NCBI RefSeq assembly: GCF_900109375.1
Contig: NZ_FOAB01000001.1
Coordinates: forward strand, 930,001 to 994,000
Direction: 5' to 3'
DNA from: Aquimarina amphilecti
Lineage (GTDB): Bacteria; Bacteroidota; Bacteroidia; Flavobacteriales; Flavobacteriaceae
DNA length: 64,000 nt
Below the pieces are notes generated by a model. That model saw only the letters and a list, made by a program, of their open reading frames with translations, had not been told where the DNA came from and searched no databases. Shown in pieces: positions 30,544 to 38,735 of the stretch. Numbering within the stretch: the first letter of the stretch is position 1; the number at the start of each line of letters is the position of its first letter. Position numbers and translations under genes: made by a program.

Positions 30544-30566
30544 GACCGCCTAATTATTAAGCGGTC
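30544..30566 (-). terminator. Terminator after the second PL7 gene
   Basis: GACCGCCTAAT and ATTAAGCGGTC pair with one mismatch and a 1-base apex, 25 bp past the stop; the flanking A-run is a U-tract on the minus strand. It separates the two PL7 transcription units. Confidence 0.75.
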
Positions 30567-30590
30567 CAATATTCTTTATTTTAAAACAAA

Positions 30591-32555
30591 TTAATTATCT
30601 GGAGATACCTCTAAATCTTTAATCAATACCTGACCATAAACATCGGAGCTTTCATGACTACTATTTGTTGATTGTAAATAACATCCAGCTTTAAAGTAAT
30701 TTTCATTAGCATTTCCTATATCTATAGATTGAAATAATTCCTCTACTCTATTTCCATTATTATCTAGATCGTATAAAGTAACAATCCCATTACTCATCGT
30801 TAACTCAAAATAATACTCTGTATCTAATTGCATATCAAAATCAATCGTTCTCCCTTCACGATCTTCCACTTTCTCAGTCACATACCCTAATATTCTCAAA
30901 TCTACTGTTCCAGAGCTTTGACCAGCATCTCCTTGTACCTGAACTCTTATAACATCATCGTAAAAATCATCTTTCTCATGAATTTGACCAAACGCTAATT
31001 TACCAGAAGGTGGTAAATTTTCTACTTTAAACTTCCACTTCATTGAATGTTCTGTATTTGTATTACCATTCCAATAACCATCTCCTCCATTAATAACCTC
31101 TCTCAATTCGGATCTAGAGTTACTTGATCCTCCAGAGGTAGGATTCCCTGGATAACACTTAAATGCCGCGAATCCATCCTTTTCAAAAAAGAAATGACTT
31201 TCGTTTTTACTTGCATTATCTGCATAATCTAATCCGTTATCATTACTACCAATATTTAAAGAACCTGTAAATCCATTTAACTTCCATCCAGGACCTATAA
31301 TACTAGCAGCTGTCCCTCCTGGCGGTGGTGGACCATGTGGTATTGCATTTATAACTTTACTAGCAGAAACATTACCTGAATTATCTATCGCAACTACAGT
31401 AAATGTATAATTAGTACCGTTAATCAAGTTATTAATTGTCACACTTTCTCCAAAAGAAGTTACCTCTCCTCCATCATATGTAATTCGTACATTATTGAGA
31501 TCAGAATCTCTAGGGTTATTCCAATTTAAAGCAACAGAATTATTACCAGCTACTGCATTTAACTCTGATACTGACCCAGGAGGAGTTGTATCATCTTCAT
31601 CGCTGTCTTCATCGTTTCCATAAATTTCAGTTTCTATAATACTATTCCAACTATTTTTAGAATTACCAAAACTGGATATTCTTACGTACCTAACATCAAC
31701 ATCTTCAAAATCAAAAGTTTCTAACCCTTCTGTTATTCCACTACTTCCAATAGTTTTTGCATCAAATACTGTAGTTAATGAAGATGTAGAATTACCCACT
31801 CTGATTTTAAAATAAGCTTCTCTTTCATCTCCTTTAAACCAAGCTATTTTTACACTTGATATCGTTTTTATTGTACCTAAATCATATGTGATATACTTAC
31901 CTGTATACCCATTAGATGACCATCTTGATTCTGTGTTTTCAATCTCACCATCCACTGTGTTTTCTGGTCCATATCCAGTTTGATTTCCGTTTGCAGAAAC
32001 ACTAATTGGTATTATCTGACCTGGCGCTGCTGGTCCATCTATCAAAGTACTATTAAGAGAGAAGTCATCAAAACGAACATCTCCACTGATTCTTGTTCCT
32101 AAAATAGTCACTGAAGAAGAGCTTCCACTGTTGAATGTAATAAAAACTTCTTCAAAATCATCTGTATCAAAATCATTTGATTGTCCTCCAACAGAAAGTT
32201 CTCCATTTCCTTTTACCCAAGCTTTCAGGACATAATCAGTATTTCTACTAACATCAACAGTTTGTTCTATTGTACCCGAAGAACTAGATACTTTACCTGA
32301 TTTGCTCCCCGATTTTCCCTCACTCGAGATTGCATAATTGTCTGGATCTCCCCAATTAACTTCTCCAAGTTCAAAACCAGGGTTTTGAATTGGTATAGAA
32401 ATTCTAACTTCTGAATCACCTTTTATAGTTTCCAATAGTTCATCACTAATCTGTTCATTTGTACAGCTTGTCACTGAAATGAATAGTATTAAAATAAAAG
32501 CTGAAATAGAAAACAAAAGGGGGATTTCTTTTCTAATAATTAATGTTTTTTTCAT
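30591..32555 (-). CDS. Multidomain PL7-family polysaccharide (alginate) lyase lipoprotein
   Basis: A 654-residue lipoprotein (lipobox Cys31). Domains in order: a CBM4/9-like beta-sandwich (about 53-168, NPGFELGEVNWGDP), an F5/8 type C / CBM32 discoidin domain (about 183-313, ENTVDGEIENTESRWSS), an Asp-rich linker, an Fn3 domain (about 325-405) and a PL7 catalytic domain (about 415-654). The active-site strands are RSELRE (481-486), FGQIH (Q524, H526) and YFKAGCYLQ. Its PL7 domain is nearly the same as the neighbour's, while the N-termini are unrelated, which points to duplication with domain shuffling. Likely surface-attached alginate depolymerase. Own promoter, operator and terminator. Confidence 0.92.
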   Translation of the reverse strand: MKKTLIIRKEIPLLFSISAFILILFISVTSCTNEQISDELLETIKGDSEVRISIPIQNPGFELGEVNWGDPDNYAISSEGKSGSKSGKVSSSSGTIEQTVDVSRNTDYVLKAWVKGNGELSVGGQSNDFDTDDFEEVFITFNSGSSSSVTILGTRISGDVRFDDFSLNSTLIDGPAAPGQIIPISVSANGNQTGYGPENTVDGEIENTESRWSSNGYTGKYITYDLGTIKTISSVKIAWFKGDEREAYFKIRVGNSTSSLTTVFDAKTIGSSGITEGLETFDFEDVDVRYVRISSFGNSKNSWNSIIETEIYGNDEDSDEDDTTPPGSVSELNAVAGNNSVALNWNNPRDSDLNNVRITYDGGEVTSFGESVTINNLINGTNYTFTVVAIDNSGNVSASKVINAIPHGPPPPGGTAASIIGPGWKLNGFTGSLNIGSNDNGLDYADNASKNESHFFFEKDGFAAFKCYPGNPTSGGSSNSRSELREVINGGDGYWNGNTNTEHSMKWKFKVENLPPSGKLAFGQIHEKDDFYDDVIRVQVQGDAGQSSGTVDLRILGYVTEKVEDREGRTIDFDMQLDTEYYFELTMSNGIVTLYDLDNNGNRVEELFQSIDIGNANENYFKAGCYLQSTNSSHESSDVYGQVLIKDLEVSPDN

Positions 32556-32628
32556 TGTTAATGATCGTTTTTAATGCTTACGCTTGTTAAAAGTTATAGG
32601 TTAAATTTAAATGGAAAACCAATTCATT

Positions 32629-32681
32629 AATTGGTCAACCAATTTTTGTGCAATGATAATAATTTAGACCAAACGCACAAA
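32629..32681 (-). promoter_or_regulatory. Promoter and operator of the second PL7 gene
   Basis: On the minus strand, TTTG (32681-32678), a 19-bp spacer and TATCATTG (32658-32651) have the same geometry as the first PL7 promoter. Six bases further lies the same palindrome AATTGGTCAACCAATT (32629-32644), and a second dyad, ACCAATT-CATT-AATTGGT (32618-32635), overlaps it. The half-site TTGGT/ACCAA resembles operators of FadR/PdhR-type GntR regulators. Confidence 0.7.
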
Positions 32682-33122
32682 CGCTTTGACAAATTAAATG
32701 GGGAAAAAATACCTAATTATTAAAAGATTAACATACCAACCCTGCTTTGTTAAATTTAACAAAACGAACCAATAAATTAATTTAAAAAATTGCTAATCAA
32801 TATATTACACTTAAAATCTAATTAAATTTTTCCATAGTGAATTTAACAAGTACTTGATTGAAGTTTTTACCGTACAACATAAACGAGTACTCAAAAATAG
32901 AATTCGTAGCTAATTAAATAGTATTCGTTATATCTTAGTAATCCGCTTTGTTTTGATTCTACAATACTCAGCTGTAGAGAAAATCTTAAAAAAAATCTTA
33001 AAAAAATAGAATATACCCATAAAATTGGATACCAAAACTCAACTTATAATAAATATGATCGGTAGACATAAAATCTAGATTAATTGAATATCTTTAATAG
33101 CTAAACCAATAAATATATTCAC
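32682..33122. other. Divergent intergenic region upstream of the TonB receptor
   Basis: No gene is visible. It holds TTTGTTAAATTTAACAAA (32746-32763), a perfect 18-bp palindrome; GAGTACTC (around 32886); and a small 12-bp-period direct repeat of AAATCTTA at 32981-33000. The palindrome could serve either the second PL7 gene or the TonB receptor. Confidence 0.55.
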
Positions 33123-35741
33123 ATGAAAAAACTCACACTCATTTTGTTTTGTTTTATTACAAGTGTAACCTTTAGTCAACAAATTGTTACTGGAATAGTG
33201 ACTGATGTTTCCGGTTCCCCAATACCATTTGTTAATATCACAGAAAAAGGTTCTGACAAAGGAACAATAACTGACGATGATGGAAAGTATACCATCGCAG
33301 TAGATGAAAATGCTATTTTAGTATTCAGTTTTGTCGGATTTCAGACTCAAGAAATTACCGTAGGTACAACCAATAATATTGATATTACTTTATTAGAAGG
33401 TGAAGCTCTAAATACTATTATAGTAGTTGGATCCAGAAGTCCAAAAAGAACAGCAACCGATACTCCCGTTGCCGTAGATATTATTGATATGCAAGATATT
33501 GTTACCAAAAGTGGTAAAATTGAAATCAATGAATTATTACAATACTCTGCACCTTCCTTTAATGCCAACAAACAATCAGGTTCTGATGGCGCTGACCACG
33601 TAGACCCTGCTAGTTTAAGAGGTTTAGGTCCTGATCAAACTTTAGTTTTAATCAATGGAAAAAGAAGGCATAGCTCATCGTTAATTAACATTTTTGGAAC
33701 TAGAGGTCGTGGAAATTCTGGAACAGATCTTAATACAATTCCTGCTACATCAATAAAAAGAATAGAGATTCTGCGTGATGGCGCTGCTGCTCAATATGGA
33801 TCTGATGCAATCGCCGGTGTTATCAACATTGTTCTAAAAGATAATATTAATAAACTAAGTGGTAGTATCAGTTATGGAGCCTATAACACAAATGCTAAAG
33901 GTGATTTTCCTGATGGAACCCCAAACACCGATGGTAATCGTTTAGATACCGAAAATGATGGAAATAGAATAGCTGATGACAAAAGTTTTGATGGTGGTTC
34001 TGTAAAAGTGACTGCCAATTATGGAGTAGGTATTGGAGAAAAAGGATATATCAATTTTACCACAGAATATTTAAGCAAAAATAAAACTCTAAGACCTGGA
34101 TTTGATTTTAGAAGAGGATTTGGAGAAGCAGCCATAGATGGATTTAATCTTTTTGTTAATGCTAGTGTTCCATTATCTGAGAAAACTGAACTATATGCTT
34201 TTGGAGGAAGAAATTATCGTGACACTGATGCTTTTGCTTTCACACGTAATGGCGGTGAACGTGTTGTTACAGAAATTTATCCTGATGGCTTTACTCCGAG
34301 AATCACTTCTAACATCATAGATAATTCTATTTCAGCTGGTATTAGAACAGAAACAGATAGTGGATGGAAAATTGATCTAAGCAATACATGGGGAAAGAAT
34401 AATTTCCATTATTTTATAGAAGGTACGCTAAATGCCTCACTAGAAGAAAACTCTCCTACAGAATTTGATGCTGGAGGCCATAGTTTAAGTCAAAACACAA
34501 TTAATTTAGACTTTTCGAAATACTATCCAAAAGTGGCTAAAGGTTTAAATCTTGCTTTTGGAACAGAATATAGAACTGAAAACTTTATCATATTTGCTGG
34601 AGAAGAAGGATCTTATGCTACTTATGATGTAAACGGTTTGCCTATTACAAACCCCGCAACACAAACACAACCTATTGATCCTGATAGTGGCCAGCCAAGA
34701 CCGGGAGGATCACAAGGGTTTCCAGGATATAGCCCTTTAAATGAAGTCGATCGATCTAGGTCAAATTTATCTCTATATGCTGATGCAGAATTAGACATTA
34801 CGGATGCCTTTTTATTAGCAGGAGCTGCTAGATTTGAAAACTACAGTGATTTTGGGAGTACTGTTAACGGAAAACTAGCATTTAGAATAAAAGCATCTGA
34901 AAATATCAATATTAGAGGTTCTGTTAGTTCAGGGTTTAGAGCTCCATCATTAGCTCAGATCTATTATAATCTTAGATTTACAGATTTCCAAGGCGGTATT
35001 GCTACAGAAACATTATTAGCTCCAAATAACAGTCCTGTTACAGCTTCTTTTAGAATTGATCGATTAAAAGAAGAAACTTCGTTAAATGCATCGTTAGGAG
35101 TTACAGCTAAGCTTGGTGATTTCTCTGCAACAGTAGACGGATACTACATTGACATACAAGATCGTATTGTGCTTACAGGAACTTTTGAAGCTACCGATAT
35201 TGATAATGTAAATGAAGCACAATTTTTTGCAAATGGTGTAGATACAGAAACTGTAGGTATGGATTTAGTCCTTTCCTGGAAGGGAAATTATGATTTCGGA
35301 ACATTATCTGCACTGTTAGCCGGAAATGTAAATAATATGTATATCACAGCTGTTAATACAGATTTGGATCCAGACATATTCTTTGGTAAAAGAGAACAGG
35401 CATTCTTGCTTGCATCGGCTCCAAGAAGCAAATTTGCTTTAAATTTAAATTACAATACAGACAAATTTAATGCTGGTCTAGGTTTGACTCGTTTTAGTGA
35501 TATCACCCTTGTAGATTTTGTAGATACAGAAGATGAATATGGTGCGAAAATAACAGCCGATCTAACTTTAGGATACAAGTTATCAGATCAATTAAAACTT
35601 ACTATTGGTGGAAATAATATCACTAATGAATATCCTGATCAACAAAATGATGGAGAAACCGAAGCTGGTGGATATTGGGATGCCGTTCAGATGGGGTTTG
35701 GCGGAGCCTATTATTATGCTAGATTGGATTTTAGTTTCTAA
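33123..35741 (+). CDS. TonB-dependent receptor
   Basis: An 872-residue outer-membrane receptor. Signal peptide (about 1-19), a carboxypeptidase-regulatory-like beta domain (about 20-95, GIVTDVSGSPIPFVNI), a plug with VLINGKRRHSS and RIEILRDGAAAQYGSDAIAG, then the 22-strand barrel ending in aromatic ARLDFSF. No SusD-like gene follows, so it is a stand-alone receptor and not a SusC/D pair. Standing divergent from two alginate-lyase genes it may import oligosaccharides, but siderophore or other ligands are equally possible. Start ATG 33123. Confidence 0.92.
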   Translation: MKKLTLILFCFITSVTFSQQIVTGIVTDVSGSPIPFVNITEKGSDKGTITDDDGKYTIAVDENAILVFSFVGFQTQEITVGTTNNIDITLLEGEALNTIIVVGSRSPKRTATDTPVAVDIIDMQDIVTKSGKIEINELLQYSAPSFNANKQSGSDGADHVDPASLRGLGPDQTLVLINGKRRHSSSLINIFGTRGRGNSGTDLNTIPATSIKRIEILRDGAAAQYGSDAIAGVINIVLKDNINKLSGSISYGAYNTNAKGDFPDGTPNTDGNRLDTENDGNRIADDKSFDGGSVKVTANYGVGIGEKGYINFTTEYLSKNKTLRPGFDFRRGFGEAAIDGFNLFVNASVPLSEKTELYAFGGRNYRDTDAFAFTRNGGERVVTEIYPDGFTPRITSNIIDNSISAGIRTETDSGWKIDLSNTWGKNNFHYFIEGTLNASLEENSPTEFDAGGHSLSQNTINLDFSKYYPKVAKGLNLAFGTEYRTENFIIFAGEEGSYATYDVNGLPITNPATQTQPIDPDSGQPRPGGSQGFPGYSPLNEVDRSRSNLSLYADAELDITDAFLLAGAARFENYSDFGSTVNGKLAFRIKASENINIRGSVSSGFRAPSLAQIYYNLRFTDFQGGIATETLLAPNNSPVTASFRIDRLKEETSLNASLGVTAKLGDFSATVDGYYIDIQDRIVLTGTFEATDIDNVNEAQFFANGVDTETVGMDLVLSWKGNYDFGTLSALLAGNVNNMYITAVNTDLDPDIFFGKREQAFLLASAPRSKFALNLNYNTDKFNAGLGLTRFSDITLVDFVDTEDEYGAKITADLTLGYKLSDQLKLTIGGNNITNEYPDQQNDGETEAGGYWDAVQMGFGGAYYYARLDFSF

Positions 35742-35756
35742 ATAAATTATCGTCGC

Positions 35757-35802
35757 ATTGAGTAGAGCTAATATTTGATAAATCATTAGTACTCTACTCA
35801 AT
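35757..35802. terminator. Long stem-loop between convergent genes
   Basis: ATTGAGTAGAG (35757-35767) and CTCTACTCAAT (35792-35802) are perfect 11-bp arms, with a second inner pair CTAAT/ATTAG. The T-run is weak, so termination is likely but not certain. Confidence 0.6.
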
Positions 35803-35811
35803 ACGGCTTTA

Positions 35812-36630
35812 TTATATTCCATTAAGATCACCCTCCAATACTAAATCAATCGTTCTTAAATATTTATCAAACTTAATCAAATCGTTATGAGAACCTCCTT
35901 CGATAGTAATCATTCGCTTTTTGGGAGTTAAAATACTTTTAAATAATTTCTTACCCGAAGCATATGGTACCACTCCATCATCAGTACCATGGTATATAGT
36001 AATTGGACATTTTACTTTTTCTATAAATCTATTAGAGGGAAACTTAAATTTTAAAATATTCTTTACAGGAACAATTGGCAACCAACGAGAAGTAACATCT
36101 GCCATCGAATTAAATGGTGTTTCCAATATTAGTTGAGAAGGGTTATTAACTGATGAGATTTTTGTGGCAATACTAGTTCCTAAAGACCTACCATATACTA
36201 TTACCTGACTCTCTTGATATTTCCCTAATGCATACTCATAAAACAACTGAGCATCTTCATACAGCAATTTCTCTTCTGCTATATCCCCTGTACTCTTACC
36301 ATAACTTCTATAATCCATCACAATAACATCATATTGTTTATCAACAAAAAAAGAAGCTATATTTCCCCACCTCGAAAGATTTCCTTTATTCCCATGAAAA
36401 TATAATATGGCTCCTTTGGGTTTTTTACATTTAAAATGAATAGCATTTAATCGTTCTCCATCTAGAGTTTCTAAGAAAAACTCTTCAAAAGGATGATCAA
36501 ATTGATATGTATAATTTATAGGTAACTTTTCTGGTTGAAAAATAACTTTATGTTGAAATAAATACAGTAACCCTAAACCCATAAGATATATAATCAATGT
36601 CCACTTTAAAAATTGCTTAAGCTTGGACAT
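35812..36630 (-). CDS. Membrane-anchored alpha/beta hydrolase (first of tandem pair)
   Basis: A 272-residue hydrolase with one N-terminal membrane helix (about 8-26). The catalytic set is S149 (YGRSLGTS), D217 or D218 (YHGTDDGVVP) and H248 (EGGSHNDL), with oxyanion-strand motif YFHGNKGNLSRWG. It resembles the BEM46/ABHD-type serine hydrolases of unknown substrate. Its start overlaps the end of the next upstream gene by 14 bp, so both are one operon. The paralogue shares the same layout. Confidence 0.88.
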   Translation of the reverse strand: MSKLKQFLKWTLIIYLMGLGLLYLFQHKVIFQPEKLPINYTYQFDHPFEEFFLETLDGERLNAIHFKCKKPKGAILYFHGNKGNLSRWGNIASFFVDKQYDVIVMDYRSYGKSTGDIAEEKLLYEDAQLFYEYALGKYQESQVIVYGRSLGTSIATKISSVNNPSQLILETPFNSMADVTSRWLPIVPVKNILKFKFPSNRFIEKVKCPITIYHGTDDGVVPYASGKKLFKSILTPKKRMITIEGGSHNDLIKFDKYLRTIDLVLEGDLNGI

Positions 36631-37492
36631 TTACATTTTTTGAGGAGTGTTTTACACCGATACTCGTGTTAGATAAATTAATTTTTCTCATTTTAGAATT
36701 GATAATTTCACCGAGCATTTTATGATAAGATTCAAAATTATTTAGATTCTTGTGTCCTCCCCCAATTACTGTATATAATCTTGTCAGCTTGGGTTTAATT
36801 TTTGATAACTTAATACTAGATTTAAAAGGAATCAACTTATCGTGAGTCCCATGAATTATATGAATAGGACAGTTTACATATTTTAGCCATTTATAAGTAG
36901 GTATTGGATATCTCATTATCAAAGAAACTGGCATAAATGGAATAAACTTAGCAGCCACTTTACTCAAGCTATAGTATGGAGCATCAAGAATTAGCATTTT
37001 AGGATTATTTATAGAAGCTAATTTAGTTGCAAAACCTGATCCCATAGATCGTCCATAGAGAATTATGTATTTTTCGTCTACTTTTTCTTTTAATTTATTA
37101 TAGACGAATTGAAGATCTCTTTTAATGGCTTTAAAAGAACGTCTTCCTGTGCTCTTTCCAAATCCACGATAGTCTAACATACATACATCATATCCATGTC
37201 TGGTAAAATCCACCGCAAATTTGCCCCAACCTTTAATACTTTTAGAATTCCCTTTAAGATAAAGAACTACACCTTTTGGGTTCTCCACTTTAAAATGTAA
37301 GCCATTAATAATGGCCCCATCTCGAGTTTCCAGATTATATTCTTCTACAACTTGATTGTTATAATGAAACTCAAAATCTTTGTCTAATTTCTCTGGCTTA
37401 AAAATAAAATACTCCTGCAAATAATATAAAACAGTACTAGTTACTATATAAAACGCAAGAATAATAACTGCTATGTATCCCCAATTTGGCAT
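36617..37492 (-). CDS. Membrane-anchored alpha/beta hydrolase (second of tandem pair)
   Basis: A 291-residue paralogue of the downstream hydrolase: N-terminal membrane helix, then FIFKPEKL matching the neighbour's VIFQPEKL, nucleophile elbow YGRSMGSGFATK, acid in IHGTHDKLIPF and base in GGGHKNLNNF. The oxyanion strand reads YLKGNSKSIKGWG, where the neighbour has YFHGN; the usual HG dipeptide is lost. The ATG at 37492 (MPNWGY) matches the paralogue's start better than the ATG at 37555. Tandem duplication followed by divergence is likely; function unknown. Confidence 0.85.
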   Translation of the reverse strand: MPNWGYIAVIILAFYIVTSTVLYYLQEYFIFKPEKLDKDFEFHYNNQVVEEYNLETRDGAIINGLHFKVENPKGVVLYLKGNSKSIKGWGKFAVDFTRHGYDVCMLDYRGFGKSTGRRSFKAIKRDLQFVYNKLKEKVDEKYIILYGRSMGSGFATKLASINNPKMLILDAPYYSLSKVAAKFIPFMPVSLIMRYPIPTYKWLKYVNCPIHIIHGTHDKLIPFKSSIKLSKIKPKLTRLYTVIGGGHKNLNNFESYHKMLGEIINSKMRKINLSNTSIGVKHSSKNVNVQA

Positions 37493-37562
37493 ATTAGTAT
37501 TCTTTATGAAATTCTTGTAAGTAACTAATTTACAAAAAATTAAAATGAATTGCATAAAAAAA

Positions 37563-37580
37563 ATCCTGCGGAAGCAGGAT
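37563..37580 (-). terminator. Terminator after the outer-membrane barrel gene
   Basis: ATCCTGC and GCAGGAT pair around GGAA, with an A8 run on the left that reads as a U-tract on the minus strand. Confidence 0.75.
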
Positions 37581-37610
37581 CTTTATATTTCTATGTAAAT
37601 GCTTTAATTT

Positions 37611-38219
37611 TTATCGTCTAGCATCGTATATTCTAAAACGAACACCTACTCTTGCATAGATATCGAAAAATTTACTATCTAAATCAGTCAAGTTATCAGT
37701 AAAATCGTTCATTGCACCGGCTTCAAAAAAGATATCAAACATCTCTCCTATCATTTGCGAAAAACCTACACCGTATACTCCGCCAATTACCAACTGTTCA
37801 TACTGATCAGATTCTAAATCTACACCTCCCAGTTCTACATTAGTGTTTATCCTAAAAGAAGGACCTACATTAATAAAAGGTCTAAAACGATCTTTTCCTC
37901 TACCAAATAAATATCTAAATTTAGGGTTGAAACCTACTTGTAAAACTTTTAAATCTGCTGGCAAAACTGTTGGAATATTTGATACAATTTCACTATTTCT
38001 TTGTAAAACTTCAATTGAGAAGACTATACTTGTTTTAGCACGAACTCCCATTACATAGCCATATCCAGCATTAAAATAGAAGCCGGTACCACGGTTACTA
38101 TCCGCATTTTCAATATTTATACTAGAACTTGTTAAACCACCAGAAACTTCCCACCTGTATTGTGCAAAAGAAGTAGTTGAAGCAGCTATCAGTAAAATAA
38201 AGAATATTAATTTTTTCAT
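37611..38219 (-). CDS. Outer-membrane beta-barrel protein
   Basis: A 202-residue protein with a signal peptide (MKKLIFFILLIAASTTSFAQ) and an alternating-hydrophobic barrel of about eight strands (RWEVSGGLTSSSINIE, FYFNAGYGYVMGVRAK, IYARVGVRFRIY). It belongs to the broad PorT/OmpA-like barrel group with no periplasmic OmpA domain. Function cannot be assigned. Terminator-bounded on the 3' side. Confidence 0.8.
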   Translation of the reverse strand: MKKLIFFILLIAASTTSFAQYRWEVSGGLTSSSINIENADSNRGTGFYFNAGYGYVMGVRAKTSIVFSIEVLQRNSEIVSNIPTVLPADLKVLQVGFNPKFRYLFGRGKDRFRPFINVGPSFRINTNVELGGVDLESDQYEQLVIGGVYGVGFSQMIGEMFDIFFEAGAMNDFTDNLTDLDSKFFDIYARVGVRFRIYDARR

Positions 38220-38288
38220 AATTTCATGTTTAAATTTGAGGTTAAATTCTTGACGAAAATACTAAAATTTAAAAAACAAGCACAAAAA

Positions 38289-38310
38289 AACCTGTCGATA
38301 CCGACAGGTT
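38289..38310 (-). terminator. Terminator after the ferredoxin gene
   Basis: AACCTGTCG-ATAC-CGACAGGTT has perfect 9-bp arms and an A-run (minus-strand U-tract), 26 bp past the stop. Confidence 0.85.
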
Positions 38311-38336
38311 ATTCATCTGTAAGATAATTTAACTTA

Positions 38337-38687
38337 CTATTCTTTATGCATAAATGCCTGCTTCTGTAATAAAAACTCTTCCGTTTCTACTATATCTTCA
38401 TCCGGTACACAGCAATCTACAGGACATACAGCCGCACATTGAGGTTCTTCATGAAAACCTTTACATTCGGTGCATTTATCCGGAACTATATAATATATTT
38501 CATCACTAACAGGCTCTTGAGCCTCTTCTGAGTTAATAGCTTTTCCACCTGGAAGTACTACATCACCTTCTAAATCTGTACCGTCGGCATATCTCCAATC
38601 ATCTGCTCCTTCATAAATCGCAGTGTTTGGACATTCTGGCTCACAAGCTCCACAGTTTATACATTCATCCGTTATTATAATTGCCAT
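38337..38687 (-). CDS. 2[4Fe-4S] ferredoxin, Alvin type with insertion
   Basis: A 116-residue cytosolic electron carrier. Cluster I ligands C9-x2-C12-x2-C15-x3-C19 and cluster II ligands C72-x2-C75-x8-C84-x3-C88; the x8 spacing is the Allochromatium-type variant, known for very low-potential clusters. About 50 residues separate the two motifs, longer than in minimal ferredoxins, and the C-terminus is extended. It is divergent from the acyl-CoA reductase gene, whose promoter overlaps this gene's 5' end. A redox partner is not identified. Confidence 0.92.
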   Translation of the reverse strand: MAIIITDECINCGACEPECPNTAIYEGADDWRYADGTDLEGDVVLPGGKAINSEEAQEPVSDEIYYIVPDKCTECKGFHEEPQCAAVCPVDCCVPDEDIVETEEFLLQKQAFMHKE

Positions 38688-38710
38688 AGCTCTTTTTTAT
38701 TCTAAATTTG
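38681..38710 (+). promoter_or_regulatory. Promoter of the acyl-CoA reductase gene
   Basis: TTG (38681-38683), a 19-bp spacer and TAAATTTG (38703-38710) match the Bacteroidota sigma-A consensus exactly. The -33 element overlaps the first codons of the divergent ferredoxin gene. Confidence 0.75.
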
Positions 38711-38735
38711 CATCACAAAAATAACTCGTAAACTA

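Noticed and set aside
32981..33000. Short direct repeat of AAATCTTA with 12-bp period
   Set aside because: Low complexity, two copies only, and no association with a promoter element.
28897..35741. Complete alginate polysaccharide utilisation locus
   Set aside because: No SusC/SusD pair, PL6, PL17, transporter or regulator accompanies the two PL7 genes; the TonB receptor lacks a SusD partner. At best a small outlying regulon member.
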